Positions 34,662 to 46,492 of a stretch of 64,000 bases of DNA are shown piece after piece (position 1 is the first letter of the stretch; the number at the start of each line of letters is the position of its first letter). Origin of the DNA: an uncultured Oscillospiraceae bacterium (GTDB lineage: Bacteria > Bacillota > Clostridia > Oscillospirales > Acutalibacteraceae). The notes beneath the pieces are model-generated. The model did not search any database and was not told the origin of the DNA. It saw nothing but the letters and a program-made list of their open reading frames with translations. The stretch lies in the NCBI GenBank assembly GCA_902478605.1, contig CABSLQ010000001.1:1-64000 (forward strand), in the 5' to 3' direction. The position numbers were made by a program, and so were the translations under genes.

Positions 34662-36322
34662 AGCCGTTATGTTTTACCGCCTCGCCGCTGGAGGATATCT
34701 TCCCCGATACCCCCTCCACCGACCGGGACCACTACGATCTGCATATGGCCCGCGGCGAGGGTGAGGGCTTTCTCGTCGGTGTGCGCGCATCGGAGGAGGC
34801 ACTGCAGGCCGTGCGCGCGCAGGTGAGCTGCGCGGCCCCGGGGGTCACCTTTGCCGTGCACCCCATCGGCCTGGTCCCCTTTTCCCAAAACACCATCCAT
34901 ATCGGCAGCCGGTCGGTACGGGCGAAAGCCCCCGGCGTACTGCCCGAATATTTCCGGAAGGAAGAAATCTTCGACGTGCCTGCCGGCGAATCCCGCGGGC
35001 TGTATGTGGCGGCGCGCACCGCGGCGGACGCCCCCGCCGGCCGTTATGACGGCACGGTGTCGCTGGAAGCCGCGGGCTTTTCCGCCCGCATTTCCTTCAC
35101 TCTGACCGTTCACGATGTCACCCTGCCCGAGCCGCAGGATTCCCTCTTCACCTACGTCTGCTGGACGCAGCTGCTCTGTCCCGACAACGCCCGCGAGGTA
35201 TACGGGATCGAGCCCTGGTCGGACGCATACTGGACTTACGTAAAAAACTGCGCCCGCGTTCTGCGGACGCAGCGGCAGAATATGATCAACATCGAGCTGG
35301 AGCATACCCTCAGCTATCGGCTCAAAGCGGATGCCAAGGGCCGGCTGGTGTTCGATTTCACCATGTTTGACCGCTTCGCCTCCCTCATGCTGGATCCGGC
35401 TTATATGGGCGCCAAATACCTGTGCGGCATGCACCTGATGGGCCGCGACTGGATGCTCGACATGCCGCCGGGCAGCACCTGGAGCCAGCGGCCCCTCATC
35501 GCCTGGATCTTCGAGCCGCAGGCGGACGGCACCGTCGAACGGGTATGGAAGCCGGCAAGCGATCCGGTGGTGGAGGATTTTCATCACCAGCTGTTCGCCG
35601 CGTTGTCCGCCCATCTGCGGGAAAAGGGCTGGGCCGACATCTGGGTACAGCATGTGGCGGACGAAATCGACAACGATATCCACTACCAGCAGACGCTGGA
35701 GGTATACCGACTGATCCATCATTACCTGCCCGAAGCGCGCACCATCGACGCGGTGCGGCGGGAATCCCCCTACACCTTCGGCAAGGAACTGGACATTCAC
35801 GTGCCGCTGCTGTGGCATCACGACCTGTCCTCGGCGGCTTACGCCGCGATGCAGGGCGGGCGCACCGAGGTCTGGCAGTACACCTGCCTGCAGCCGCAGT
35901 TTGAATACCTGTCCCGTCTGGGGGATTACCCCCTGTCGGCCACCCGGCTGCTGGGCTGGTACAACTTCCGGCATCATCTCACCGGCTTCCTCCATTATGC
36001 CTGGAACAACTACGGTCCCTGCGTCAACCGGTACGATCCGTACACCGACGCCTGCTGCTTCGGCTCCTTCCCCTGCGACGCCTTCATTGTCTATCCGGAC
36101 AGGGAGAACCTCTCCGTGCTCGAAAGCGTGCGCAGCGAGGCACAGCGGGATGCCTTCGAGGATTACGAGCTGCTGTGTCTGGCCGCGGAAAAGGCGCCCG
36201 ACACGGTCCGCCGTCTGGTGGAAACGGTGGTGGCGGCCGCCGACGATTATGTGCGCAGCCCCGGCTTTATCCTGAGCCTGCGCACCCGCCTGCTGGAAAT
36301 CGCCGCTGGCACATGCGCATAA
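34658..36322 (+). CDS. Cytoplasmic DUF4091 (GH123-like) protein
   Basis: A 554-residue protein starting directly with its N-terminal sandwich (MKPLCFTASPLEDIFPDT), without signal or lipobox, so it is intracellular. The barrel carries VQHVADEID, with the Asp-Glu pair at the GH123 catalytic position, and PYTDACCFGSFPCDAFIVYP and YELLCLAAEKAPDTVRRLVE at the end, as in the lipoprotein paralogue at 31,397. The two share the layout, including a WYN/WYS...GFLHYAWNNYGP / GYLHWGWNLWQQ segment. Likely hydrolase for an imported hexosamine-containing glycan; activity not proven. Confidence 0.83.
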   Translation: MKPLCFTASPLEDIFPDTPSTDRDHYDLHMARGEGEGFLVGVRASEEALQAVRAQVSCAAPGVTFAVHPIGLVPFSQNTIHIGSRSVRAKAPGVLPEYFRKEEIFDVPAGESRGLYVAARTAADAPAGRYDGTVSLEAAGFSARISFTLTVHDVTLPEPQDSLFTYVCWTQLLCPDNAREVYGIEPWSDAYWTYVKNCARVLRTQRQNMINIELEHTLSYRLKADAKGRLVFDFTMFDRFASLMLDPAYMGAKYLCGMHLMGRDWMLDMPPGSTWSQRPLIAWIFEPQADGTVERVWKPASDPVVEDFHHQLFAALSAHLREKGWADIWVQHVADEIDNDIHYQQTLEVYRLIHHYLPEARTIDAVRRESPYTFGKELDIHVPLLWHHDLSSAAYAAMQGGRTEVWQYTCLQPQFEYLSRLGDYPLSATRLLGWYNFRHHLTGFLHYAWNNYGPCVNRYDPYTDACCFGSFPCDAFIVYPDRENLSVLESVRSEAQRDAFEDYELLCLAAEKAPDTVRRLVETVVAAADDYVRSPGFILSLRTRLLEIAAGTCA

Positions 36323-36330
36323 AAAAGATG

Positions 36331-36360
36331 GCTGCAGCACGAAACATGCTGCAGCTTTCT
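36331..36360 (+). terminator. Terminator of the DUF4091 pair
   Basis: GCTGCAGCA / TGCTGCAGC with a 7-nt loop, followed by TTTCTT, nine bases after the stop codon. Confidence 0.85.
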
Positions 36361-36392
36361 TCTGCCTGTCGGTCGTTTTTCTGTCGGATACC

Positions 36393-36427
36393 GGAACGGC
36401 CCGTCCCCGGCGGGGACGGGCCGTTCC
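36393..36427 (-). terminator. Very strong hairpin between convergent operons
   Basis: A perfect 16-bp inverted repeat (GGAACGGCCCGTCCCC and complement) with a 3-nt loop, downstream of the ABC exporter operon. There is no U-tract, so it may act as a transcription barrier or 3'-end protector rather than a classic terminator. Confidence 0.65.
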
Positions 36428-36462
36428 AATGCAATTGGCTCCAGGCAATACCACGGCACCCG

Positions 36463-38262
36463 TTACGAGGCCTTGTCAAACTGGCTGTTGTACAGGTCCG
36501 CATAGAACCCGCCCTTCTGCAGCAGCTGATCGTGGGTGCCCTGTTCGATGATATCGCCGTCCTTCATCACCAGAATGAGGTCGGCGTTCTTGATGGTGGA
36601 CAGCCGGTGGGCGATGACAAAGCTGGTGCGGTGCTCGGTCAGCTGATCCATCGCCTTCTGCGTAATCAGCTCGGTGCGGGTATCCACCGAAGAGGTCGCC
36701 TCGTCGAGAATCAGCATGGGGTTGCCCTGCACCATGGCGCGGGCAATGGTGAACAGCTGCTTCTGTCCGGCGGAGATGGCGATGCTGTCGTCCAGCACCG
36801 TGTCAAAGCCGTTTGGCAGCGTCTCGATAAAGTGATAGATCCCGCAGGCGCGGCAGGCTTTTTCCAGTTCCTCGTCGCTGACGCCGGTCTTGTTGTAAAC
36901 CAGGTTTTCCCGCACCGTCCCTTCAAACAGCCAGGTGTCCTGCAGCACCATGCTGAACAGGTTGTGCACGCTTTCCCGGGTCATCTCCGTGGTGGGGATA
37001 CCGTCGATTTTGATGCAGCCGCTGCTCAGCTCAAAAAAGCGCATCAGCAGGTTGACCATGGTGGTCTTGCCCGCGCCGGTGGGGCCGACAATGGCCACCT
37101 TCTGGCCGGGCTGGATATGGGCGGAAAAGTCCTTGATGATAATTTTTCCGGGATTGTCCGGGTAGCTGAAGCGGACATGCTCAAATTCCACTTCGCCCCG
37201 CACTTCCGCGGGGGCCGGCCGTTTGCCGGTTTCCTCCGGCAGCTCCTCTTCCTGCAGGAAATCAAAGATATGATCGCCGGCAGCCGCGGCGGTCTGCATC
37301 TGGGTCATGCCCTGGGCCAGCGTGCTCAGCGGCGAGGTAAACAGCCGCACATACATAACAAAGGCCACGATGACGCCGAAGGAAATCTGCCCGTCCATCG
37401 CCAAGGCGGAACCCAGCACGCACACCACCACATAGCCCAGGTTGCCCACGATGTTCATTAGCGGCTGCATCACGCCGGAGAGGAACTGGCTGCGCCAGTC
37501 GGCGTCGTACAGCATGCCGTTCAGACCGCTGAAGGTGTTTTTGATCTTCCGGTTCGCGCGGGAGATCCGCACAACATCATGCCCGGAATACATTTCCTCG
37601 ATATAGCCGTTGAGCGTGCTCAGATTCTCCTGGCGGGCGGCAAAATATTTCTGCGAGCGCAGCATGACGATGGCCATGATCAAAAAGCCCAGCAGCGTCA
37701 CCGCAATGGCGGCGAAGGCCATGTGCCACTCGGTGACAAACATCATCACCAGGCAGCCAATGAACTGCGCCGTCGCGCTGATGATCGAGGGCAGGCTGTT
37801 GGCCATGGCCTGCTGCAGCGTGCTGACGTCGTTGGTCACCCGGCTTAAGATATCCCCGTGGGAAACGGTGTTGAAGTATTTCATGGGGACACAGTTGATT
37901 TTCCGGGATAGATCGCGGCGCAGATCCCGGGAGAGCCCCAGGGTGACCGTGGACATGATATAGTGCTCCACATAGGTGAAGACGGCGCTGAAGCCATAGA
38001 TCCCCAGCAGCAGGATACCAATGGAGGCGATGGCGCCCAGATCGATTTCACCAAACAGGGAGTCCGAAATCAGATCGGTGATTTGGCTCAGGAGATTGGG
38101 CCCGATGATGGTCAGGACCGCGCCGATGACGGCGAACAGGAGGGCGATCGCCACCGGGAGCTTTAATTTGCTGGAGTAGGAAAACAGCTCCCGGAGTATC
38201 CCGCCGATGCCGCGCTTGCTTTTTTCTGCGACACGCATGCCGCGCTGACCGAAACCGCTCAT
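36463..38262 (-). CDS. ABC exporter half-transporter, consensus ATPase (BmrD/TM288-like)
   Basis: A 599-residue fused membrane-ATPase protein: six helices (about 35-330), then a nucleotide-binding domain with Walker A GPTGAGKTT, signature ISAGQKQLFTIARA and Walker B LILDEATSSVD with a normal catalytic Glu. It pairs with the preceding half-transporter, which has a degenerate catalytic site, as in heterodimeric exporters such as TM287/288 and BmrCD. Substrates are usually drugs or amphipathic peptides. Last gene of the MarR operon; AAAGGAGG before the ATG. Confidence 0.92.
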   Translation of the reverse strand: MSGFGQRGMRVAEKSKRGIGGILRELFSYSSKLKLPVAIALLFAVIGAVLTIIGPNLLSQITDLISDSLFGEIDLGAIASIGILLLGIYGFSAVFTYVEHYIMSTVTLGLSRDLRRDLSRKINCVPMKYFNTVSHGDILSRVTNDVSTLQQAMANSLPSIISATAQFIGCLVMMFVTEWHMAFAAIAVTLLGFLIMAIVMLRSQKYFAARQENLSTLNGYIEEMYSGHDVVRISRANRKIKNTFSGLNGMLYDADWRSQFLSGVMQPLMNIVGNLGYVVVCVLGSALAMDGQISFGVIVAFVMYVRLFTSPLSTLAQGMTQMQTAAAAGDHIFDFLQEEELPEETGKRPAPAEVRGEVEFEHVRFSYPDNPGKIIIKDFSAHIQPGQKVAIVGPTGAGKTTMVNLLMRFFELSSGCIKIDGIPTTEMTRESVHNLFSMVLQDTWLFEGTVRENLVYNKTGVSDEELEKACRACGIYHFIETLPNGFDTVLDDSIAISAGQKQLFTIARAMVQGNPMLILDEATSSVDTRTELITQKAMDQLTEHRTSFVIAHRLSTIKNADLILVMKDGDIIEQGTHDQLLQKGGFYADLYNSQFDKAS

Positions 38263-38276
38263 GTGCAGTCCTCCTT

Positions 38277-40037
38277 TCAGGCGCCCAGCTCTTCTTGCGA
38301 GAGCTGGGATCTGGCGATTTCCTGATAGACCGGGCAGGCCTGCATCAGCTCGTCATGGGTGCCGATGCCGACGGCCCGCCCTTCATCCAGGACAATGATC
38401 TTGTCCGCATGCCGGATGGTGCCGATGCGCTGGGCCACGATCAGGCGGGTGGTATCCCGCAGCTGTTCGTCCAGGCCGGCCCGCATCTTGGCGTCCGTGC
38501 GGTAGTCCAGCGCGGAAAAGGAATCGTCGAAAACGAGGATTTCCGGTTTTCTGGCCAGGGCACGCGCGATGGAAAGCCGCTGCTTCTGGCCGCCGGACAC
38601 ATTGGCGCCGCCCTGGGCGATGGGGGCCTCGATGCCGCCGGGCAGCTTGTCCACGAATTCCGCCGCCTGGGCGAGATCCAGCGCCTGCCGCACGTTTTCA
38701 TCGGAAGCCTCTCCGCGGCTTTCCCCGAACAGCACGTTCTCCCGGATGTTGCCGGAAAACAGAATGGCTTTCTGGGTGACATAGCCGACGCGGTCATACA
38801 GCGCGTCGAAGGTATAGTCCGCCACATTCTGCCCGTCCACCAGCACCTCGCCGGAGGTGGCGTCGTAAAACCGGGCGATCAGGCTGACCAGGGTGGTTTT
38901 GCCGCTGCCGGTGGCACCGATAAAGGCGACGGTTTCCCCGCGCTTGGCCGTAAAGCTGATATGCTGCAGGACGTCCTTGTCCGACGACGGATAGTGGAAG
39001 GACACATCCCGGAATTCCACCGTACCTTTTTCCGACGCGTCGGTTTTCGTCCCTTCCCGCAGGCTGGGCTTCGTATCCAGCACGGCGTTGATGCGCTGCG
39101 CCGATACCTGCGCCGCCGGCATCAGCATGATGATCATCACCATCATCATGATGGACATAATCACATAGGTCGCATAGGTGCCGAACACCACGATATCGCT
39201 GAAGGTAGTCAGGCGCAGGGCGGTATCGGCGGCGGATACATTGTTCACCAGCGCCGCGCCTACCCAGTAGATCACCAGGGACAGGGCGTTCATGGCCAGC
39301 GTGACCGCCGGCATCAAAATGGCAAAGGTGCGCTGGTTGAACAGCTGGGTCTTCATCAGGGTGACGTTGGCTTTTTCAAATTTTTCATTCTGGTAGTCCT
39401 CCGCATTATAAGCATGGACCACGTTGATGCCGGTCAGGTTTTCCCGGGCCACCAGGTTGATGTTGTCGGTGAGCTTCTGCACCCGTCTCACCCGGGGCAG
39501 CACCACGGCGATGATGATGACCATCATCGCCAGCAGCGCCGCCACAAAGCCCGCCGTAATGGCGGAAAGGCTCCAGCTTTTGCCCACGATTTTGATGATC
39601 GCCCATACCGCCATGATGGGGGATTTGATCAGGATTTGCAGGCCCATCGCCGCCAGCGTCTGCACCTGGGTGATATCGTTGGTGGTGCGGTTGATGAGGC
39701 TGGGCACCGAAAAGGCCATCATTTCCTGCTGGCCGAAATCCGCAATTTTATGAAAGACGGCGTCCCGGACGGAAAAGCCGAAGCCGGCCGCCACCTTGGC
39801 GGTCAGATAACCGCAGATGACGCACAGCACGGCGCTGGCCAGGGTACAGCCCAGCATCTCTGCGCCCGTGCGCAGGATGTCGGACATGGTGCTGCCCGGG
39901 GTCTTAATCAAAACGGTCAGGTTGCTCATATAGTCCGGCAGACGCAGGTCGAAATAGATCTGACCGAGTACCAGCGCAGCGCAAAGGCCAGCCATCAGCC
40001 ATTCCTTCCGCCGCATCTTTTTCAGCAGCTTAATCAT
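38277..40037 (-). CDS. ABC exporter half-transporter, degenerate ATPase (BmrC/TM287-like)
   Basis: A 586-residue fused membrane-ATPase protein with six helices, Walker A GATGSGKTT, signature VSGGQKQRLSIARA and Walker B LVFDDSFSALD. Asp replaces the catalytic Glu, marking the non-hydrolysing site of a heterodimer. His- and Met-rich helix PAAQVSAQRINAVLD follows a segment MIIMLM. AGGAGG seven bases before the ATG; 14 nt before the partner gene. Confidence 0.92.
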   Translation of the reverse strand: MIKLLKKMRRKEWLMAGLCAALVLGQIYFDLRLPDYMSNLTVLIKTPGSTMSDILRTGAEMLGCTLASAVLCVICGYLTAKVAAGFGFSVRDAVFHKIADFGQQEMMAFSVPSLINRTTNDITQVQTLAAMGLQILIKSPIMAVWAIIKIVGKSWSLSAITAGFVAALLAMMVIIIAVVLPRVRRVQKLTDNINLVARENLTGINVVHAYNAEDYQNEKFEKANVTLMKTQLFNQRTFAILMPAVTLAMNALSLVIYWVGAALVNNVSAADTALRLTTFSDIVVFGTYATYVIMSIMMMVMIIMLMPAAQVSAQRINAVLDTKPSLREGTKTDASEKGTVEFRDVSFHYPSSDKDVLQHISFTAKRGETVAFIGATGSGKTTLVSLIARFYDATSGEVLVDGQNVADYTFDALYDRVGYVTQKAILFSGNIRENVLFGESRGEASDENVRQALDLAQAAEFVDKLPGGIEAPIAQGGANVSGGQKQRLSIARALARKPEILVFDDSFSALDYRTDAKMRAGLDEQLRDTTRLIVAQRIGTIRHADKIIVLDEGRAVGIGTHDELMQACPVYQEIARSQLSQEELGA

Positions 40038-40092
40038 GTTTGCCTCCTAAAAGAATGGAATTGGGATACAGGAAATCCCTCCTCCCCCTCTT

Positions 40093-43000
40093 TTATTCCG
40101 TCCGCAGCGCCACAACCGGATCCTTTTTGGCGGCGCTTCTGGAAGGGATAATGCCCGAGAACAGGGTCAGCGCCACGCTGATGAGGATCAACACAATCGC
40201 AACCGGCAGCGGCAGATAGGCGTTAAGCGACAAAATGCCGGTCAAATGATGCAGGATCAGGTTGATGGGAATACACAGCAGATAGGTGATCAGCACACCC
40301 AGCAGACCGGAGGTGAAGCCGATGATCACCGTTTCCGCATTGAACATGCTGGAAACGTTCCGTTTGGAAGCGCCGATGGCGCGCAGGATACCGATCTCCT
40401 TGGTCCGCTCCTGCACCGAAATCAGGGTAATGACGCCGATCATAATGGAGGAGACGATCAAGGACACCGCCACAAACGCGATCAGGACATAGGTGATGGC
40501 GTTGATAATGGTGGTCACCGAGGACATCATCAGCCCCACATAATCGGTATAGGTGATCTTCTCCAGTTCATCCTTGTCGGCGTTATAGTCGGCGATGGCC
40601 TGCTCGATGGCTTCCTTGTTTTCAAAGGAGGACGCATACAGGCTGATGGAGGCCGGGTCGTCCAAATCGACATAGCCCAGCTCCCGCAGGTTTTCCTCAT
40701 AGCTGGATTCGGAGAACACCAGCACCTCGTCGTAATAGGTGGCGCACTGCGCGGTGGTATAGGCTTCCATGGCCATGTCGAGGGCCGCGGCCAGCTGCTG
40801 GGGATTTTGTCCGCCCATCTGCTCCTGTACCTGGGCGGCGTACTGTATCCGGAATTGCTCCTCGGCTGCCTGGGTGAACAGCCCGGTCAGCTCCTCGTCG
40901 CTCATGGCGGCCGTATACTCCCGGATTTCTTCCTCCCCCATGCCCGTCTGCTCCGTGATGGCCTGCACCATGGCTTCCTCCATGTCGGCGCGGGTTCTGC
41001 CCTCCAGCGCCTGGGCAACGGCGCCGTCGATCTGCTCCTGGGCGGGGATGCTCATGATTTTCACATACGCCTCCGCCCTGCCCTGCTCGTCGAGATCGGC
41101 GATGTACTCCCGGAACGCCGTCTCCTTCTGCTCATCCGACAGATTGCCGGTGCTTTCCTGGAAGGGGAGGCCGGTAAAAATGTCCACCGACGGGCTTTCC
41201 AGCTGGGCATTCACGGCGGGAGAATCCTTGGCCTGCTCAATGACATATTCGGTCAGCTCGCTGGTATAGCCGATGGAGCCGGACAGCATGGTGGAGGTCA
41301 CGCCCTCCTTGGGCCGGATAATGCCCGACACCTTCAGCACCGTCCCGTTGTCATACAGGTACTTGAGGCCGGCATCGGTGTTGCGCAGATCCACGTATAA
41401 GCCGGTGCTTTCATCCCGTACATAGCAGTCCGCGTTGAAGATTGTCCGGAACTCCATATCGCAGATTTCCTCGTACGACCACTTCTGATTCGGCGTCTCT
41501 ATCTCCGTATGATCGACGGCGGCCTGCATAATGGCGTCGATCTCCTCCTTGGACTTGAGGCCCAGGGCGTACAGCGCCATGTCGTCCACCTCATTGTGTT
41601 CGTCCAGCACCAGCACGATTTCATTGTACTCCGTGGGCCAGGAACCATAGACCACATCGTACTGATTTTCCAGCACCGGGCTGACCAGGCGGCCGTTGTC
41701 CCCCGGCAGCATTTCCTGCCACAGATTCATGGAGGAGCCCATTGGCGACAGCGACGTCAAATCCGACATGCCGTATTCCTCGCTCATATTCATCATGGAG
41801 GAAATGTCCATCCCGAAATATTCCAGCAGCAGATCCTGCATCAGCTCCTCGGAATCCGAACGGATGATGGTGCCGTCCACGTTTTCCGTATACACCAGCA
41901 GATCCGTGTCATAGGTATACTGAATACCGCTGATGACATCGTGCAGGCTGTCCTCGGCCTGTGTGTCCGCCCGTCTCTCCTCGATATAGGCCTTGAAGGA
42001 ACGCAGGTCATTTTCCGTTTCCCCTGCCGAGCCCAGGGCGTTGACCAGATCGTACATCATGGACTTCTGATAGACGGCGTCCTCTTCGTGCTCGTTTGAC
42101 TGGGCCGCGCCGATGAATTCCGCCATCAGCGTGCCGAGATCCATTGTCTGGGCCTGCAGCGTGAGCGGATAGGAGGACAGGGTTTCCTCCTGTATGATCG
42201 CAATATAGGTCGTTGTCCCCCGGGACACGGCAAAAATCAGGGCAATCCCGATGATGCCGATGCTTCCCGCAAAGGAGGTCAGGGCCGTGCGCCCCTTTTT
42301 GGTGAACAGATTCTTGAGCGAAAGCCCGAAGGCGGTGGAAAAGGACATGGAGGGTTTTTTCCCCTTCTTTTCCTTTTCTGCCTTTTCCCGTTCGGCCTCC
42401 CGCTCCTGCTGCGCTTCCTCTTCGGTCAGCGGCGCCGAGTCGTCGGTGATCTGGCCGTCCAGGATGCGGATAATCCGGGTGGAATACCGCTCGGCGATCT
42501 CCGGATTATGGGTCACCATGATAACCAGGCGGTCCTGGGAAATCGCCTTGAGAATGTCCATGACCTGAATGCTCGTCTCGGTGTCCAGTGCCCCGGTCGG
42601 TTCGTCCGCCAGGATAATGTCAGGATTGTTGACAATGGCCCGGGCGATGGCCACCCGCTGCATCTGCCCGCCGGAGAGCTGGTTCGGCTTCTTTCTTATC
42701 TGGGAGCCCAGCCCCACCTGTTCGAGCGCCTCCTTCGCCCGGCGCCGGCGCTCCGTTTTGGATACCCCGGACAGGGTCAGCGCCAGCTCCACGTTCTGCA
42801 GCACCGTCTGATGCGGAATCAGGTTATAGCTTTGGAAAACAAACCCGATGGAATGGTTCCGATAGGTGTCCCAGTCCCGATCCTTGAAATCCTTGGTGGA
42901 TTTTCCGTTGATGATGAGATCGCCCGAGGTGTATTGATCCAATCCGCCGATGATATTGAGCATGGTGGTCTTTCCGCAGCCGGAGGGGCCCAGAATCGAG

Positions 43001-43101
43001 ACAAATTCCTGCCGGCGGAATTGCAGATCAATCCCTTTGAGCACCTCAAGCGATTCGTCACCCGACGGATAGCTTTTCCGTATATCCTTTAGTTCCAGCA
43101 T
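40093..43101 (-). CDS. MacB-like fused ABC transporter ATP-binding/permease protein
   Basis: A 1,002-residue protein: an N-terminal ATPase (about 1-225; GPSGCGKTT, LSGGQMQRVAIARA, ILADEPTGALD), a charged Glu/Lys linker, one helix near 275-300, a roughly 500-residue extracytoplasmic domain and three C-terminal helices with an FtsX signature (ERTKEIGILRAIGASKRNVSSMF). MacB-type proteins do not transport through the membrane but use ATP to drive conformational change outside, exporting peptides or antibiotics or sensing them. The ATG at 43,101 is seven bases from AAAGGA; the in-frame ATG at 43,122 lacks a site. Fourth gene of the efflux operon. Confidence 0.9.
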   Translation of the reverse strand: MLELKDIRKSYPSGDESLEVLKGIDLQFRRQEFVSILGPSGCGKTTMLNIIGGLDQYTSGDLIINGKSTKDFKDRDWDTYRNHSIGFVFQSYNLIPHQTVLQNVELALTLSGVSKTERRRRAKEALEQVGLGSQIRKKPNQLSGGQMQRVAIARAIVNNPDIILADEPTGALDTETSIQVMDILKAISQDRLVIMVTHNPEIAERYSTRIIRILDGQITDDSAPLTEEEAQQEREAEREKAEKEKKGKKPSMSFSTAFGLSLKNLFTKKGRTALTSFAGSIGIIGIALIFAVSRGTTTYIAIIQEETLSSYPLTLQAQTMDLGTLMAEFIGAAQSNEHEEDAVYQKSMMYDLVNALGSAGETENDLRSFKAYIEERRADTQAEDSLHDVISGIQYTYDTDLLVYTENVDGTIIRSDSEELMQDLLLEYFGMDISSMMNMSEEYGMSDLTSLSPMGSSMNLWQEMLPGDNGRLVSPVLENQYDVVYGSWPTEYNEIVLVLDEHNEVDDMALYALGLKSKEEIDAIMQAAVDHTEIETPNQKWSYEEICDMEFRTIFNADCYVRDESTGLYVDLRNTDAGLKYLYDNGTVLKVSGIIRPKEGVTSTMLSGSIGYTSELTEYVIEQAKDSPAVNAQLESPSVDIFTGLPFQESTGNLSDEQKETAFREYIADLDEQGRAEAYVKIMSIPAQEQIDGAVAQALEGRTRADMEEAMVQAITEQTGMGEEEIREYTAAMSDEELTGLFTQAAEEQFRIQYAAQVQEQMGGQNPQQLAAALDMAMEAYTTAQCATYYDEVLVFSESSYEENLRELGYVDLDDPASISLYASSFENKEAIEQAIADYNADKDELEKITYTDYVGLMMSSVTTIINAITYVLIAFVAVSLIVSSIMIGVITLISVQERTKEIGILRAIGASKRNVSSMFNAETVIIGFTSGLLGVLITYLLCIPINLILHHLTGILSLNAYLPLPVAIVLILISVALTLFSGIIPSRSAAKKDPVVALRTE

Positions 43102-43211
43102 AGCGTTATCCTTTCTGTTCATACCACTATCCGCGAGGATTGGATGCGGTTATTTTCTGACTTTTCATGCAAAAGATACGCCGCGGCGCCTGCATCCCGC
43201 CGCTTCGCCTG

Positions 43212-45083
<1,872 letters not shown>

Positions 45084-45097
45084 GTTTTTTCTCTCCT

Positions 45098-46492
45098 TTA
45101 CTTGGTATGGGGAACCGCCGCCTCGTCTTTACCGGATATTTGCCGCAGTGCCTTTTTAAACTGGAAAGCGAAGAAGATGGCCGTGAAGGTGACCGCGATA
45201 AAATCGGCCGCCGGTTCCGCCAGATAGACCGCGGTGGTTTTGTCCGCCGGCAGGAGCCGCGGCATGATATAAATCAACGGAATCAGCAGGATAAACTTCC
45301 GCATGACCGCCACCAAAATGGACGCCTTGGCATTGCCCAGAGAGGTAAAGGTCATCTGGCAGGCGACCTGAATACCGAACAGCAGCAGACAGGCCATGTA
45401 AATGCGCAGGGCGGATTTGGTGAAGGCCATGAGCGCAGGGGAATTGGTGAACATGGCGGCAAAGGCCTGGGGCAAGATCATCACGCAGGCCCACAGCAGG
45501 GTGGAATACACCAGGCTGGCTTTCAGCAGCAGCTTAAAGGCCGCTTTCACCCGGTCGGGGTTGCGGGCGCCGTAATTGTAGCTGATGATGGGCTGCGCCC
45601 CCTGGCCAAGTCCCTGCAGCGGCAGCATGGCGAACTGCATCACGCTGGTCAGAATTGTCATGGCGCCCACGGCGATATCGCCGCCGTAGCTCTGCAGGGA
45701 CGAGTTGAAGCAGACGGAAATGACGCTTTCGCTGGCCTGCATAATGAAGGTGGACAGGCCCAGCGCCAGGCTCGGCAGGACGATGCCCGCGCGCAGTCTC
45801 AGATTTTTTATCCGGAGTTTGAGGTGGGTCTTTTTCCCGCACAGGAAAAGCAGCACCCAAACGCAGGACATGGCCTGCGAAATAATGGTGGCCCAGGCGG
45901 CCCCCGCCACCCCCATGTGGAAGCCAAAGATGAAGATGGGATCCAGGATGATGTTGGCCACCGCGCCGATGAGCACCGACAGCATACCCGTTTTGGCAAA
46001 GCCCTGCGCCGTGATGAAGGCGTTCATTCCCAGGGTCATCTGAACGAAAATCGTACCGAGGGCATAGATGTTCATATACTCCACGCCGTATGCAATGGTG
46101 TTTTCGCTGGCGCCGAAGGCCATCAGAAAATCCCGGTTCCCGATCAGCAGCGCCGCCGTCAGGAGGATCGAGATGATGAACTGGATCACAAAACCGTTGC
46201 CCAGTGTTTTTTCCGCCGCTTCATGGTCGCCCTTGCCCATGAAAATGGAGGCGCGCGGCGCCCCGCCGTAGGCGGCGAACGCGGCAAATGCCGTGACAAT
46301 CATGATAAGCGGCATGCATACCCCGACACCGGTCAGCGCCGCTTCCCCGACTTCGGGGATATGGCCGATATAAATCCGGTCCACAATATTGTACAGCATG
46401 TTGATAAGCTGCGCGGTTACGGTGGGAAGGGCCAGCTTCCAAAGCAGTCTCCCTACCGGTTCCTTCCCCAGAAAATCCTTATCCTCACTCAC
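45098..46492 (-). CDS. MATE-family multidrug efflux transporter
   Basis: A 464-residue antiporter with 12 predicted helices, opening KEPVGRLLWKLALPTVTAQLINMLYNIVDRIYIGHIPEVG, a classic MATE start, and QGLGQGAQPIISYNYGARN in the second half. It exports cationic drugs using a Na+ or H+ gradient. The GTG start overlaps the MarR stop codon (GTGA), so regulator and pump are co-translated. Confidence 0.94.
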   Translation of the reverse strand: MSEDKDFLGKEPVGRLLWKLALPTVTAQLINMLYNIVDRIYIGHIPEVGEAALTGVGVCMPLIMIVTAFAAFAAYGGAPRASIFMGKGDHEAAEKTLGNGFVIQFIISILLTAALLIGNRDFLMAFGASENTIAYGVEYMNIYALGTIFVQMTLGMNAFITAQGFAKTGMLSVLIGAVANIILDPIFIFGFHMGVAGAAWATIISQAMSCVWVLLFLCGKKTHLKLRIKNLRLRAGIVLPSLALGLSTFIMQASESVISVCFNSSLQSYGGDIAVGAMTILTSVMQFAMLPLQGLGQGAQPIISYNYGARNPDRVKAAFKLLLKASLVYSTLLWACVMILPQAFAAMFTNSPALMAFTKSALRIYMACLLLFGIQVACQMTFTSLGNAKASILVAVMRKFILLIPLIYIMPRLLPADKTTAVYLAEPAADFIAVTFTAIFFAFQFKKALRQISGKDEAAVPHTK

